A stretch of DNA of 64,000 nucleotides, taken from NCBI RefSeq assembly GCF_900115475.1, contig NZ_FOWP01000002.1, positions 186,001-250,000 on the forward strand. The letters are read 5' to 3'. The position numbers and the translations under genes were made by a program. This DNA comes from Ectopseudomonas composti. GTDB taxonomy: Bacteria; Pseudomonadota; Gammaproteobacteria; Pseudomonadales; Pseudomonadaceae. Positions 34,590 to 43,703 of this stretch are shown here, piece by piece; within the stretch, counting starts at the first letter, position 1, and each line of letters opens with the position of its first letter. The notes under the pieces are model-generated. The model saw only the letters and a list, made by a program, of their open reading frames with translations. It was not told the origin of the DNA and did not search any database.

Positions 34590-35465
34590 GTGAGTTGGAC
34601 CGTCCTTCACGTGCTAGTCCGCGCAGTAGCAGCCATTCGCCTGCCTCTGGCCATGCTTGCTGCCTGCGCGTTGGTCGGCTGCGTCAGCTCGCCCCCAGGT
34701 GGCGTGCAAGTGGTCGACCGTGGACAGAACCAGGGGCGTGCTCCAGTGGTACAGCGTCAGCCCGTGCGCAGCGGCCACTATGTGGTGCAGCGTGGCGATA
34801 CGCTGTATTCCATTGCCTTTCGTTTCGGCTGGGACTGGAAGGCACTGGCTGCCCATAACGGCCTGCGTGATCCTTACGTGATCCGCGTTGGCCAGACGAT
34901 CCGTTTCGACAACCGTCCGGTAGGCAGCAGTCAGCCGGTGGCATCGGCGCCATCTACGTCGACTTCGCCTGTCGTCTCCCAACCAGTCAGTCGCCCGCCG
35001 GTTGCCGTGACGGCGCCGCCCGCAACGCAGCCGACCAGGCCGCCTGTGGCCAACACCCCAGCGACTACTCCGGTAACGCCGGTAAGCCGCTCCGCCAGTG
35101 GTTGGTCCTGGCCAAGTCAGGGTGCGGTGATCAGTCGATTCTCTTCAAACGGCAGTTTGAATAAAGGCATTGATATAGCCGGGGAATTAGGACAGCCTGT
35201 TTTAGCTGCGTCTGATGGATCAGTGGTGTACGCCGGGAGTGGTTTGCGGGGCTACGGCGAGTTGATCATCATCAAGCACAGCGATACCTACGTAAGTGCT
35301 TACGGTCATAACCGCAGGTTGTTGGTACGGGAGGGGCAGCAGGTCAAAGCCGGGCAAAGCATTGCCGAGATGGGGTCCACAGGGGCCGACCGGGTGAAGC
35401 TGCACTTCGAGATTCGCCGCCAAGGTAAACCTGTCGATCCGCTGCAATATCTGCCACGTCGTTGA
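34590..35465 (+). CDS. nlpD: Murein hydrolase activator NlpD (lipoprotein)
   Basis: Outer-membrane lipoprotein that activates the amidase AmiC during cell separation. The 291-residue precursor has a lipoprotein signal ending in the lipobox LVGC (Cys31). A LysM domain follows (about 66-110), then a Pro/Thr-rich linker (110-168) and a LytM domain (175-288). LytM zinc residues are missing: NKGID replaces HxGID and KLHFE replaces HLHFE, as expected for an activator rather than an enzyme. The start is GTG 34590, with CAGGGAG upstream. The coding region probably contains the main rpoS promoter. Confidence 0.93.
   Translation: MSWTVLHVLVRAVAAIRLPLAMLAACALVGCVSSPPGGVQVVDRGQNQGRAPVVQRQPVRSGHYVVQRGDTLYSIAFRFGWDWKALAAHNGLRDPYVIRVGQTIRFDNRPVGSSQPVASAPSTSTSPVVSQPVSRPPVAVTAPPATQPTRPPVANTPATTPVTPVSRSASGWSWPSQGAVISRFSSNGSLNKGIDIAGELGQPVLAASDGSVVYAGSGLRGYGELIIIKHSDTYVSAYGHNRRLLVREGQQVKAGQSIAEMGSTGADRVKLHFEIRRQGKPVDPLQYLPRR
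35140..35220 (+). promoter_or_regulatory. Candidate rpoS promoter inside nlpD
   Basis: This stretch of nlpD is clearly more AT-rich than the rest (AATAAAGGCATTGATATAGC and TTTTAGCTG). It uses codons such as TTA and ATA, rare elsewhere in the window. It lies 350-430 bp before the rpoS ATG, where the growth-phase promoter of rpoS has been mapped in other pseudomonads. I cannot fix the -35/-10 hexamers with confidence. Confidence 0.45.
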
Positions 35466-35566
35466 TCCGCTGCTGACCCACGCCATCACGTAGGAGGGAC
35501 GGGCTCAGGTATGGCCAGGACGGTTCCGCCAGAGTCTGTTGTCGAACTCAGCTAGGGACAACAACA

Positions 35567-36574
35567 ATGGCTCTCATCAAAAAAGAAGCGCCGGAGTTTG
35601 ACGTCGACGATGAACTGCTCCTCATGGAGCCAGGCATCGTTTTCGGCGAGGTTCAGGGCGATGAGGTGGAAGCACCGGTCGCACGTACCAAGGCCAAGAA
35701 CGCCACCCCCTCCAAGCAACACAAATACATCGACTACACCCGGGCGCTAGACGCCACTCAGCTTTACCTCAACGAAATCGGTTTCTCTCCCTTGCTCTCT
35801 CCCGAAGAGGAAGTGCACTTCGCGCGTCTGGCGCAGAAGGGCGATCCTGCCGGGCGCAAGCGCATGATCGAGAGCAACCTGCGCCTGGTCGTGAAGATCG
35901 CTCGGCGTTACGTCAACCGTGGTCTATCGCTGCTCGATCTGATCGAGGAAGGTAACCTCGGCCTGATTCGCGCCGTGGAAAAGTTCGATCCGGAGCGGGG
36001 GTTCCGTTTCTCGACTTATGCAACCTGGTGGATCCGCCAGACCATCGAACGCGCCATCATGAACCAGACGCGAACCATCCGTTTGCCGATTCATGTGGTC
36101 AAGGAGCTCAACGTCTACCTGCGTGCGGCTCGTGAACTGACCCAGAAGCTCGACCATGAGCCTTCCGCGGAAGAAATTGCCAACCTGCTGGAAAAACCGG
36201 TGGGCGAGGTCAAGCGCATGCTCGGCCTCAATGAGCGAGTGTCCTCGGTGGACGTCTCGCTCGGTCCGGACTCGGACAAGACGTTGCTCGACACTCTGAC
36301 CGATGATCGCCCGACCGATCCCTGCGAGCTGTTGCAGGACGATGATCTGTCGCAGAGCATCGATCAGTGGCTCTCCGACCTGACCGACAAGCAACGTGAG
36401 GTCGTGGTGCGTCGTTTCGGTTTGCGCGGCCACGAGAGCTGTACGCTGGAGGAGGTGGGCCAGGAAATCGGCCTGACTCGCGAGCGAGTTCGGCAGATTC
36501 AGGTCGAGGCGCTCAAGCGCCTGCGGGAGATTCTCGAGAAGAACGGTCTCTCCAGCGACGCCTTGTTTCAGTGA
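35567..36574 (+). CDS. rpoS: RNA polymerase sigma factor RpoS
   Basis: Stationary-phase and general stress sigma factor. The 335-residue protein has the acidic N-terminus with a YLNEIG region 1.2 start (about 65). Region 2 is [20 protein letters not shown], region 3 follows, and region 4 is the helix-turn-helix [28 protein letters not shown]. Length matches Pseudomonas RpoS. The ATG at 35567 follows a 101-nt gap after nlpD. A strong terminator follows, then rsmZ. Confidence 0.98.
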   Translation: MALIKKEAPEFDVDDELLLMEPGIVFGEVQGDEVEAPVARTKAKNATPSKQHKYIDYTRALDATQLYLNEIGFSPLLSPEEEVHFARLAQKGDPAGRKRMIESNLRLVVKIARRYVNRGLSLLDLIEEGNLGLIRAVEKFDPERGFRFSTYATWWIRQTIERAIMNQTRTIRLPIHVVKELNVYLRAARELTQKLDHEPSAEEIANLLEKPVGEVKRMLGLNERVSSVDVSLGPDSDKTLLDTLTDDRPTDPCELLQDDDLSQSIDQWLSDLTDKQREVVVRRFGLRGHESCTLEEVGQEIGLTRERVRQIQVEALKRLREILEKNGLSSDALFQ

Positions 36575-36593
36575 GGCGATCCCCTTGATCACG

Positions 36594-36617
36594 AACCCGG
36601 CTTCGGCCGGGTTTTTT
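36594..36617 (+). terminator. Intrinsic terminator after rpoS
   Basis: An 8-bp perfect stem AACCCGGC / GCCGGGTT with a TTCG loop, continuing into a T run (TTTTTTA). Confidence 0.93.
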
Positions 36618-36628
36618 ATGCGCGCTCG

Positions 36629-36646
36629 TGTAAGTCATCGCTTACA
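36629..36646 (+). promoter_or_regulatory. GacA-binding upstream activating sequence
   Basis: TGTAAGTCATCGCTTACA is a perfect match to the GacA box consensus TGTAAG-N6-CTTACA. It lies about 170 bp upstream of the inferred rsmZ start, the usual distance for Gac-controlled Rsm RNAs in Pseudomonas. Confidence 0.93.
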
Positions 36647-36649
36647 GAT

Positions 36650-36740
36650 GCTGTCAGTGTTTGTTCTTAAAACTTATGATTTTCACTTATTTGTTAGATA
36701 AGTTATTGTTTTTAAATGAATTTAAAAATAAACAAAACAG
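36650..36740. promoter_or_regulatory. AT-rich tract between GacA box and rsmZ promoter
   Basis: About 90 bp with strongly raised A+T (runs such as TTTTTAAATGAATTTAAAAA), in contrast to the GC-rich genome. In P. aeruginosa the same position is bound by the H-NS-like proteins MvaT/MvaU. Binding here is inferred from composition and place. Confidence 0.55.
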
Positions 36741-36761
36741 ACTAGGCAACGATTGGTCTGG

Positions 36762-36789
36762 TTGTGCGGCAACCTGGAACGGCTAATAT
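36762..36789 (+). promoter_or_regulatory. Candidate rsmZ core promoter
   Basis: TTGTGC at 36762-36767 and TAATAT at 36784-36789, 16 bp apart, end just before the first rsmZ hairpin. The -10 is good and the -35 moderate, as expected for an activator-dependent promoter. Confidence 0.6.
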
Positions 36790-36795
36790 CACACC

Positions 36796-36928
36796 CGTGC
36801 TCAGGGACAAGCACGGGTCATCAGGATGATGACTAGGAACATCGCAAGAAGCGATTCATCAGGACGATGAGTTGGGAAACAAAGGGATTAGGGAATAAAA
36901 GTGGGCGGCGCAAGCCGCCCCTTTTTTT
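36796..36928 (+). ncRNA. rsmZ: RsmZ small regulatory RNA
   Basis: Gac-controlled RNA that titrates the translational repressor RsmA/CsrA. I count seven GGA motifs. One is in the 10-nt loop of CCCGTGC...GCACGGG (36794-36817). Two are in the loops of TCATC-AGGAT-GATGA (36818-36832) and TCATC-AGGAC-GATGA (36856-36870). The others are single-stranded (TAGGAAC, TGGGAAA, AAGGGAT, TAGGGAA). The RNA ends in a GC-rich terminator. The location between rpoS and fdxA is that of rsmZ in P. aeruginosa. The exact 5' end is inferred. Confidence 0.92.
36903..36928 (+). terminator. rsmZ intrinsic terminator
   Basis: A 7-bp perfect stem GGGCGGC / GCCGCCC with a GCAA tetraloop and seven T residues. Confidence 0.95.
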
Positions 36929-37005
36929 GCGCGCTATTTTTTCTGGCACGCTTGTGGACCGTCACCTATGTTCCTGATGTCGTCATGGCCTGTGCTCAGA
37001 AAATA

Positions 37006-37030
37006 AAAGACCCGCACTTGGCGGGTCTTT
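37006..37030. terminator. Terminator at the fdxA 3' end (usable in both directions)
   Basis: A 10-bp perfect stem AAAGACCCGC / GCGGGTCTTT with a 5-nt loop. On the minus strand it continues into TTATTTT, fitting termination of fdxA. It could also back up rsmZ termination. Confidence 0.85.
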
Positions 37031-37046
37031 GTATTTCTGGATGAAC

Positions 37047-37370
37047 TCAGCGTTCCAGATGCTGCAGTTTATCCTTCACGCCGTCCCACTCTTCGGCGTC
37101 CGGCAGTGCCTCTTTCTTCTCGGTGATGTTCGGCCATACTTCTGCCAGATCGGCGTTCAGTTCAATGAACTCCTGCTGGTCTTCTGGTACTTCGTCTTCC
37201 GAGAAGATTGCTTGCGCTGGGCACTCGGGCTCGCACAGGGCGCAGTCGATGCACTCGTCTGGGTGGATGACCAGGAAGTTCGGGCCTTCGTAGAAGCAGT
37301 CCACCGGGCAGACTTCCACACAGTCGGTATATTTGCACTTGATGCAGTTGTCGGTGACGACGAAGGTCAT
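37047..37370 (-). CDS. fdxA: Seven-iron ferredoxin ([3Fe-4S][4Fe-4S])
   Basis: Small electron carrier in the cytoplasm. The 107-residue protein has the typical cysteine pattern [20 protein letters not shown] followed by [12 protein letters not shown]. The Cys-x7-Cys spacing and the partner Cys49 form the 3Fe-4S site; the other four form the 4Fe-4S cluster. The acidic C-terminal extension is that of the FdI/FdxA type. It diverges in sense from rsmZ and lies before mutS on the same strand. Confidence 0.96.
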   Translation of the reverse strand: MTFVVTDNCIKCKYTDCVEVCPVDCFYEGPNFLVIHPDECIDCALCEPECPAQAIFSEDEVPEDQQEFIELNADLAEVWPNITEKKEALPDAEEWDGVKDKLQHLER

Positions 37371-37510
37371 GTCTGATTCTCTCCTCGGGCGGCGGCCTGG
37401 GCCCTTTCTGTGAAGGGCTGCCAGGCGCTCTGTCTGTGGCCGCGGCTCAGGCTGTAAACCGGGGCGGTCGTAAAATTGCGCGCGATTCTAGCAGTTTGTT
37501 GTATTGAGCG

Positions 37511-40078
37511 TTAGATCTGCGTCTTCCATGTATATAACAGCTCCAGCGCTTTGCGCGGAGTCAGATCATCTGGATTGATCTTGTGTAATTGCTCCAGCAG
37601 TGGATGCGGCACGCTGGCGAACAGATCGCTTTGCATCGGTGCTTGCGTTTTGCCGGGTTCCTGGCGTGGCAGGTCGTGCGGCAGGCTGGTGGTTTCCAGG
37701 CGTGCCAGGTGTTCACGCGCACGGCTGATCACCGTGCCAGGGACGCCGGCCAGCTGTGCCACGGCCAAGCCATAGCTCTGGCTCGCAGGGCCTGGTTGAA
37801 CGTGGTGGAGGAAGACGATGCGCTCGTTGTGCTCGGTAGCCGAGAGGTGCACGTTGGCCACCACCGGTTCGCTTTCCGGGAGTACGGTCAGCTCGAAGTA
37901 GTGGGTGGCGAAGAGGGTGAAGGCGCGCAGATGCGCCAAATGCTCCGCTGCCGACCAGGCCAGTGACAGGCCGTCGAAGGTGCTGGTGCCGCGGCCGACC
38001 TCGTCCATCAGCACCAGGCTGCGTTCACTGGCGTTGTGCAGGATGTTGGCGGTTTCGCTCATTTCCACCATGAAGGTGGAGCGGCCGCCGGCCAGGTCGT
38101 CGCTTGAGCCGATGCGGGTGAAGATGCGGTCGACCAGCGACAGCTCGCAGGCTGCCGCCGGCACGAAGCTGCCGATATGGGCCAGGAGCACGATCAGTGC
38201 GGTCTGACGCATGTAGGTGGATTTACCACCCATGTTCGGCCCGGTGATGACCAGCATGCGGCGGCTGTCGTCGAGGTCCAGGTCGTTGGCCACGAAGGGT
38301 GTGGTCAGCACCTGCTCGACCACCGGGTGGCGGCCCTGGTCGATGCGCATGCACGGCTCGTCGACGAAGCGCGGCCGGTTCAGGTCGAGATTCAGTGCTC
38401 GTTCGGCCAGGTTGCTCAGCACGTCCAGCTCGGCAAGAGCTGATGCGCTGTCCTGCAGCGGCGCCAGGTGTCCGATCAGGCGCTCGAGCAGCTCGTCGTA
38501 GAGCATCTTCTCGCGCGCCAGGGCGCGGCTTTTGGCCGACAGCGCCTTGTCTTCGAACTCCTTCAGCTCCGGGGTGATGAAACGCTCTGCGCCCTTGAGC
38601 GTCTGTCGGCGAATGTAGTCAGCCGGTGCCGATTCGGCCTGCTTGGTCGGCAGTTCGATGAAATAACCGTGCACGCGGTTGTAGCCAACCTTGAGGTTGG
38701 CCAGGCCGGTGCGGGCTTTTTCGCGGGCCTCCAGGTCCATGAGGAACTGGCCGGCGTTTTCGCTCATCGCCTGCAGTTCATCCAGCTCGGCATCGTAGCC
38801 CGTTTTCAGTACGCCGCCGTCACGGATCACCGCGGGCGGGTTGTCGATGATGGCGCGGGCCAGCAGGTCGGCCAGTTCCGGGTAGGTGGCGATGGTGCTG
38901 GCCAGTTGTTGCAGATGCGGCGTGTCCAGCGAGGTCATCGCTTGCTGCAGCTCGGGCAGCGCAGCCAGAGCGTCACGCAGGCGGGCGAGATCACGCGGTC
39001 GGGCGTTGCGCAGGCCGATACGAGCGAGAATACGCTCCAGGTCGCCAATTTCCTTGAGCTGTGGCTGCAGCGTTTCGAAGCGATAGCCGTCCAGCAGACA
39101 GGCGATGGCGTCCAGTCGCGCCTCCAGTACTGCACGATCACGCAGCGGGCGGTTCAGCCAGCGACCCAACAGACGGCTGGCCATGGCGGTCTGGCAGCGG
39201 TCCATGACCGACTGCAGCGTATTGTCGCGGCCACCGGCTAGGTTGATGTCCAGTTCCAGGTTGCGGCGGCTGGCGCCGTCGAGGATCACCGTGTCGTCCA
39301 GGCGCTCGTGGCGCAGACTGCGCAGGTGGGGCAGGGCAGTACGCTGGGTTTCCTTGGCGTAGCCGAGCAGGCAGCCGGCAGCGCCAATGGCCAGGGTCAG
39401 GTTCTCGCAACCGAAGCCTTTCAGGTCCTGGGTGCCGAATTGCTGGCACAGGCTCTTGAAGGCACTGTCGCGCTCGAAATCCCAGGGCGCGCGGCGGCGC
39501 GAGCCCTTGCGCTTCTCGGCTGGCAGGCCCTGCGGCCAGTCATCCGGGATCAGCAGTTCGGCGGGGCTCAGGCGCTCCAGTTCGGCCAGCAGGTTTTCCC
39601 AGCCCTTGATCTCCTGCACGCTGAAGCGACCACTGGTGATGTCCAGCACCGCCAGGCCGAACAGGCGTTCGTCGCCAAGCACGGCGGCCAGCAGGTTGTC
39701 GCGGTGTTCGTCGAGCAGGGCTTCGTCGCTAATGGTGCCGGGAGTGATGATGCGCACCACTTGGCGCTCCACCGGGCCTTTGCTGGTCGCCGGGTCTCCG
39801 ATCTGCTCGCAGATCACCACCGACTCGCCAAGCTTGACCAGCTTGGCTAGGTAGCCTTCGAGCGAGTGGAAGGGAATGCCGCACATGGGGATCGATTGGC
39901 CGGCCGACTGGCCGCGTGCGGTCAGAGTGATGTCGAGCAGCTTGGCTGCCTTCTTCGCGTCTTCGTAGAAAATCTCGTAGAAGTCACCCATGCGATAGAA
40001 CATCAACTGATCCGGATGCTGATTCTTCAGCTTCCAGTATTGCTGCATCATCGGGGTGTGTGCGGAGAGATCGGTCAT
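37511..40078 (-). CDS. mutS: DNA mismatch repair protein MutS
   Basis: Recognises mismatches and starts methyl-independent strand repair with MutL. The 855-residue protein starts [22 protein letters not shown]. It has the mismatch-reading Phe33-x-Glu35 in GDFYE, the lever and clamp domains, Walker [10 protein letters not shown] (about 615) and [12 protein letters not shown] (Walker B and signature). The ATG at 40078 matches homologues. A longer in-frame start would add 28 residues without homology. The C-terminal helix-turn-helix and tetramer segment are present. Confidence 0.97.
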   Translation of the reverse strand: MTDLSAHTPMMQQYWKLKNQHPDQLMFYRMGDFYEIFYEDAKKAAKLLDITLTARGQSAGQSIPMCGIPFHSLEGYLAKLVKLGESVVICEQIGDPATSKGPVERQVVRIITPGTISDEALLDEHRDNLLAAVLGDERLFGLAVLDITSGRFSVQEIKGWENLLAELERLSPAELLIPDDWPQGLPAEKRKGSRRRAPWDFERDSAFKSLCQQFGTQDLKGFGCENLTLAIGAAGCLLGYAKETQRTALPHLRSLRHERLDDTVILDGASRRNLELDINLAGGRDNTLQSVMDRCQTAMASRLLGRWLNRPLRDRAVLEARLDAIACLLDGYRFETLQPQLKEIGDLERILARIGLRNARPRDLARLRDALAALPELQQAMTSLDTPHLQQLASTIATYPELADLLARAIIDNPPAVIRDGGVLKTGYDAELDELQAMSENAGQFLMDLEAREKARTGLANLKVGYNRVHGYFIELPTKQAESAPADYIRRQTLKGAERFITPELKEFEDKALSAKSRALAREKMLYDELLERLIGHLAPLQDSASALAELDVLSNLAERALNLDLNRPRFVDEPCMRIDQGRHPVVEQVLTTPFVANDLDLDDSRRMLVITGPNMGGKSTYMRQTALIVLLAHIGSFVPAAACELSLVDRIFTRIGSSDDLAGGRSTFMVEMSETANILHNASERSLVLMDEVGRGTSTFDGLSLAWSAAEHLAHLRAFTLFATHYFELTVLPESEPVVANVHLSATEHNERIVFLHHVQPGPASQSYGLAVAQLAGVPGTVISRAREHLARLETTSLPHDLPRQEPGKTQAPMQSDLFASVPHPLLEQLHKINPDDLTPRKALELLYTWKTQI

Positions 40079-40169
40079 GCCGGGCCTTACGTGCGGTTGG
40101 TGTGACGAAGCCGGGAATTTTCCCATACTTCGTCCCTCACGTGGGCTGCGAATCTGACGCAATTCCCTG

Positions 40170-41474
40170 TCAGTCGGTGAAGGTCACCGAAAACTGGGCC
40201 ACTGCTTCTACTACACGTTGCGATTCGCTACGAATCTCGCGAATCACTTCTCCAGCCTGGTTGGCCAGGTCGACACTCTGGCGTGCTCGCTCTCGGGTGG
40301 TCGCCATGCTGGAGACGGCACTGCGGGCAAGATTCTGATTCTGTTGCACCACCCCATTAATTTCCTGAGTGGCCTGGCTGGTACGCGAGGCAAGTTGCCG
40401 AACCTCGTCGGCGACTACCGCAAACCCACGTCCTTGTTCGCCCGCCCGTGCGGCCTCGATGGCGGCGTTGAGCGCCAGCAGGTTGGTCTGGTCGGCAATG
40501 CTGCGAATGACCTGAACGATGCTGGTGATCTGTTCGGACTGTTTGTTCAGACCCTCTATCTGTTCAGCCACGTTCGCCAACTCACTGGCAATGTCGGTGA
40601 CCACGGCCACGGTTTGCGACACGGTGCGGGTGCCATGATCGGCGGATACGTCGGTTTCCTTGGCGATGTCATGGGCAAGTTGGGCTGCAGCGGCTTCCGA
40701 GTCGCGGCGCTCGACCTGGGCGGTGATGTCGCTGGCGAATTTCACCACGCCGTAGACGCGTCCACTGGCGTCATACAGCGGGTTATAGGTGGCGCGCAGC
40801 CAGACCTGGCGGCCTTGTTTGGTCACGCGGCGAAAACGGTCGGACATGAACTCGCCCTTGTTCAGGCGAGCCCAGAATTGCCGGTAGCCCTCGCTGTGGC
40901 TGTCTTCGTTAAGGCAGAAGAGCCGGTGATGCTGGCCAATCACTTCTTCGCGGCGATAGCCCATCAGGTCGAGAAAGTTCTGGTTGGCATTCACGACCTC
41001 GCCTTCGAGGTTGAACTCGATCACCGCCATGGAGCGGTCGATGGCTTTGATGTAGCTCTCGTGCATGTGTTCAGCCGCGACTTGGCGGGTGATGTCGGTG
41101 GCGATCTTCATCACCTTGGTCACCTTGCCCTGACCATTGAGGATCGGCATATAGGTCGCCTCCAGCCAGACCTCCTTGCCATCTCGCGTCAGTCTTGGGA
41201 AGCGATCACTGAAATGCTCCCCCTGGCGCAGGCGTTGCCAGAATTGCTGGTAGGCGAGACTCTCACTTAGGCTGCGGGCGCAGAACAGGCGGTGGTGTTT
41301 GCCGACGATATCTTCCAGGCGGTAATTCACCACGCTGAGAAAGGCTGGGTTGGCGTCGAGGATGATGCCATCCGGGGTGAACTCGATCATCGCCATCGAT
41401 TGGCGTATGGCCTGAAGCTCAGCTGCTCCCTGATCCGGCGCGTCCCTGTGCTCCTTTTTCCGTGATAGCCACAT
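40170..41474 (-). CDS. Cytoplasmic chemoreceptor with two PAS domains (BdlA-like)
   Basis: The 434-residue protein has no membrane segment. Two tandem PAS domains (about 20-135 and 145-260) share the repeated motifs [25 protein letters not shown] and [26 protein letters not shown] methyl-accepting signalling helix pair follows, with hairpin tip [22 protein letters not shown]. The architecture matches BdlA of P. aeruginosa, which controls biofilm dispersal, but the orthology is not certain and the P. aeruginosa gene lies elsewhere. No CheR-tethering pentapeptide is present at the C-terminus. It diverges from pncC. Confidence 0.85.
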   Translation of the reverse strand: MWLSRKKEHRDAPDQGAAELQAIRQSMAMIEFTPDGIILDANPAFLSVVNYRLEDIVGKHHRLFCARSLSESLAYQQFWQRLRQGEHFSDRFPRLTRDGKEVWLEATYMPILNGQGKVTKVMKIATDITRQVAAEHMHESYIKAIDRSMAVIEFNLEGEVVNANQNFLDLMGYRREEVIGQHHRLFCLNEDSHSEGYRQFWARLNKGEFMSDRFRRVTKQGRQVWLRATYNPLYDASGRVYGVVKFASDITAQVERRDSEAAAAQLAHDIAKETDVSADHGTRTVSQTVAVVTDIASELANVAEQIEGLNKQSEQITSIVQVIRSIADQTNLLALNAAIEAARAGEQGRGFAVVADEVRQLASRTSQATQEINGVVQQNQNLARSAVSSMATTRERARQSVDLANQAGEVIREIRSESQRVVEAVAQFSVTFTD

Positions 41475-41585
41475 TGCAGTGTCTCCTCTCGTTCCATCGC
41501 CCGAGATAACAGTAGACGAAATTTGCCGTTTCCACTGACAGGTCAAGCTGTGTAGGGTTTGTCGTTCTATCGGTGAGGAACGGAC

Positions 41586-42086
41586 ATGGACAGAATCAGC
41601 CAACTGGCCGAACAACTGGGCGTCGCCTTGAAAGAGCAGGGGGCTCAGGTCACGACGGCGGAGTCCTGCACCGGCGGCGGTATCGCCGAGGCGATCACCC
41701 GCATACCGGGTAGTTCGGCCTGGTTCGAAGCGGGCTACGTGACGTACTCCAATGTCCAGAAAGCCAAGCAACTGGGTGTCTGCGCTGATCTTTTCGCCAG
41801 TGTCGGCGCGGTTAGCCGCGAGGTGGTCGAAGCCATGGTGCGTGGCGCGCAGGCGCATAGTGGCGCGCGTTACGCGGTTGCCGTCAGTGGTGTGGCGGGT
41901 CCCGATGGTGGTTCCGAGGAAAAGCCGGTAGGTACCGTCTGGCTGGCCTGGGGCGATGGTGAGCGTCTCTTCAGTGTGCGTGAGCAGTTCACCGGTAATC
42001 GCGATGAGGTGCGCCGACAAACGGTCGAGGCCGCTCTGGCCGGGCTTCTGCGCCTGTCGGCAGAGGAAAATCCAGTAATGGGGTAG
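41586..42086 (+). CDS. pncC: Nicotinamide-nucleotide amidohydrolase PncC (CinA C-terminal domain family)
   Basis: Deamidates nicotinamide mononucleotide to nicotinate mononucleotide, recycling by-products of NAD-dependent DNA ligase. The 166-residue stand-alone CinA-C domain has [22 protein letters not shown] with the catalytic Ser in [18 protein letters not shown] and [10 protein letters not shown]. The N-terminal MoCF domain of full CinA is absent, which is normal in Pseudomonas. It lies upstream of recA, a widely kept linkage. Confidence 0.93.
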   Translation: MDRISQLAEQLGVALKEQGAQVTTAESCTGGGIAEAITRIPGSSAWFEAGYVTYSNVQKAKQLGVCADLFASVGAVSREVVEAMVRGAQAHSGARYAVAVSGVAGPDGGSEEKPVGTVWLAWGDGERLFSVREQFTGNRDEVRRQTVEAALAGLLRLSAEENPVMG

Positions 42087-42112
42087 GCGGGCGACTTGCC
42101 CTGTGGAATAAT

Positions 42113-42130
42113 ACTGGCTACTTATACAGT
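42113..42130 (+). promoter_or_regulatory. LexA (SOS) box of recA
   Basis: ACTGGCTACTTATACAGT fits the LexA operator form aCTG-N10-CAGt and lies 44 bp before the recA ATG. A TTGCCC at 42096-42101 upstream may be the -35, so the box would overlap the core promoter. Confidence 0.82.
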
Positions 42131-42173
42131 TGTTGGCGGCCGTTGAGGCCCTTCTGAACACGTGAGGATGGTA

Positions 42174-43217
42174 ATGGACGAGAACAAGAAGCGCGCCTTG
42201 GCGGCTGCCCTGGGTCAGATCGAGAAGCAGTTTGGCAAGGGTGCTGTCATGCGCATGGGTGACCATGACCGTCAGGCGATTCCGGCCATTTCCACCGGTT
42301 CGCTGGGTCTGGATATCGCACTAGGTATTGGCGGTTTGCCGAAAGGCCGTATCGTCGAAATCTACGGCCCTGAGTCGTCTGGTAAGACCACCCTGACCCT
42401 GTCGGTCATCGCTGAAGCCCAGAAACTCGGCGCGACCTGCGCCTTCGTCGATGCCGAGCACGCGCTCGATCCTGACTATGCTGGCAAGCTCGGCGTCAAC
42501 GTCGATGACCTGCTGGTATCGCAGCCGGACACCGGTGAGCAGGCGCTGGAAATCACCGACATGCTGGTGCGCTCCAATGCCGTTGACGTGATCATCGTCG
42601 ACTCCGTGGCGGCTCTGGTGCCCAAGGCGGAAATCGAAGGTGAGATGGGTGACATGCACGTCGGCCTGCAAGCTCGTTTGATGAGCCAGGCGCTGCGCAA
42701 GATTACCGGTAACATCAAGAACGCCAACTGCCTGGTGATCTTCATCAACCAGATCCGCATGAAGATCGGTGTGATGTTCGGTAGCCCGGAAACCACCACC
42801 GGTGGTAACGCACTGAAGTTCTACTCCTCGGTTCGTCTTGATATCCGCCGTACCGGCGCGGTGAAGGAAGGCGAGGAAGTAGTCGGTAGCGAAACCCGTG
42901 TGAAGATTGTCAAGAACAAGGTCGCTCCACCTTTCCGTCAGGCCGAGTTCCAGATCCTTTACGGCAAGGGCATCTACCGTAATGGCGAGATCATCGACCT
43001 CGGCGTGCAGCAGGGCCTGGTCGAGAAGTCGGGCGCCTGGTACAGCTACAAAGGCAACAAGATCGGTCAGGGCAAGGCCAATGCGGCCAAGTACCTGGAA
43101 GACAACCAGGAAGTGGCGCGCGAGATCGAAGGTCTGATTCGCGAGAAACTGCTGGTCAGCAGCGCGCCGGCCAAGGCTCCGGCTGCCGATCTGGCTGATG
43201 CTGAAGCCGACTTCTAA
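42174..43217 (+). CDS. recA: Recombinase RecA
   Basis: Strand-exchange ATPase for homologous recombination and co-protease for LexA. The 347-residue protein has Walker A GPESSGKT (65-72). The loop-1 DNA-binding region contains [20 protein letters not shown] and loop 2 [13 protein letters not shown]. The C-terminal tail is acidic ([10 protein letters not shown]). ATG 42174 has GAGG 8 nt upstream; an ATG two codons earlier and a GTG four codons earlier are in frame but less likely. recX follows 11 nt later. Confidence 0.98.
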   Translation: MDENKKRALAAALGQIEKQFGKGAVMRMGDHDRQAIPAISTGSLGLDIALGIGGLPKGRIVEIYGPESSGKTTLTLSVIAEAQKLGATCAFVDAEHALDPDYAGKLGVNVDDLLVSQPDTGEQALEITDMLVRSNAVDVIIVDSVAALVPKAEIEGEMGDMHVGLQARLMSQALRKITGNIKNANCLVIFINQIRMKIGVMFGSPETTTGGNALKFYSSVRLDIRRTGAVKEGEEVVGSETRVKIVKNKVAPPFRQAEFQILYGKGIYRNGEIIDLGVQQGLVEKSGAWYSYKGNKIGQGKANAAKYLEDNQEVAREIEGLIREKLLVSSAPAKAPAADLADAEADF

Positions 43218-43228
43218 GTCGTCAGAGC

Positions 43229-43690
43229 ATGACCGTCGTACTGGATAACCCGCTCGCCGTCAGGCGAGCGGCCATGGATCTGCTGGCGCGACGTGAGCAT
43301 GGGCGTGTCGAGCTTACGCGCAAGCTGCGCAAGCGTGGCGCACCCGAGGACATGATCGACGCGGCTTTGCAGCGGCTGTCTGAGGAGGGCTTGTTATCCG
43401 AGGCCCGCTATCTGGAAAGCTTCGTCGCTTATCGTGCGCGTGCTGGTTACGGCCCGCAGCGTATTCGCGAGGAGCTTGGCCAGCGTGGACTGGCGCGTGG
43501 CGATATTGATCAGGCTCTGCGTGAAAGTGGTATCGACTGGTTTGAGCAATTGCGAGAAACCTGGCAGCGCAAGTTTGCCGGTCGGCTGCCTGCTGACGTT
43601 CGTGAGCGTGCTCAACAAGGTCGCTTTCTGGCCTACCGTGGTTATTCGCTGGAAATGATCGGACGCTTGTTGCGCGGTTGCGACGAATAG
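43229..43690 (+). CDS. recX: Regulatory protein RecX
   Basis: Caps RecA filaments and limits RecA activity. The 153-residue, basic, helical protein has the three-helix repeats of the family ([47 protein letters not shown]). The motif [25 protein letters not shown] is also present. Co-directional with recA and 11 nt away, so it is almost certainly in the SOS transcript. Confidence 0.95.
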   Translation: MTVVLDNPLAVRRAAMDLLARREHGRVELTRKLRKRGAPEDMIDAALQRLSEEGLLSEARYLESFVAYRARAGYGPQRIREELGQRGLARGDIDQALRESGIDWFEQLRETWQRKFAGRLPADVRERAQQGRFLAYRGYSLEMIGRLLRGCDE

Positions 43691-43703
43691 CGCATCGGTC
43701 TGT

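Noticed and set aside
40079..40162. 28-residue N-terminal extension of MutS
   Set aside because: No homology before MTDLSAHT, and the family N-terminus is complete without it.
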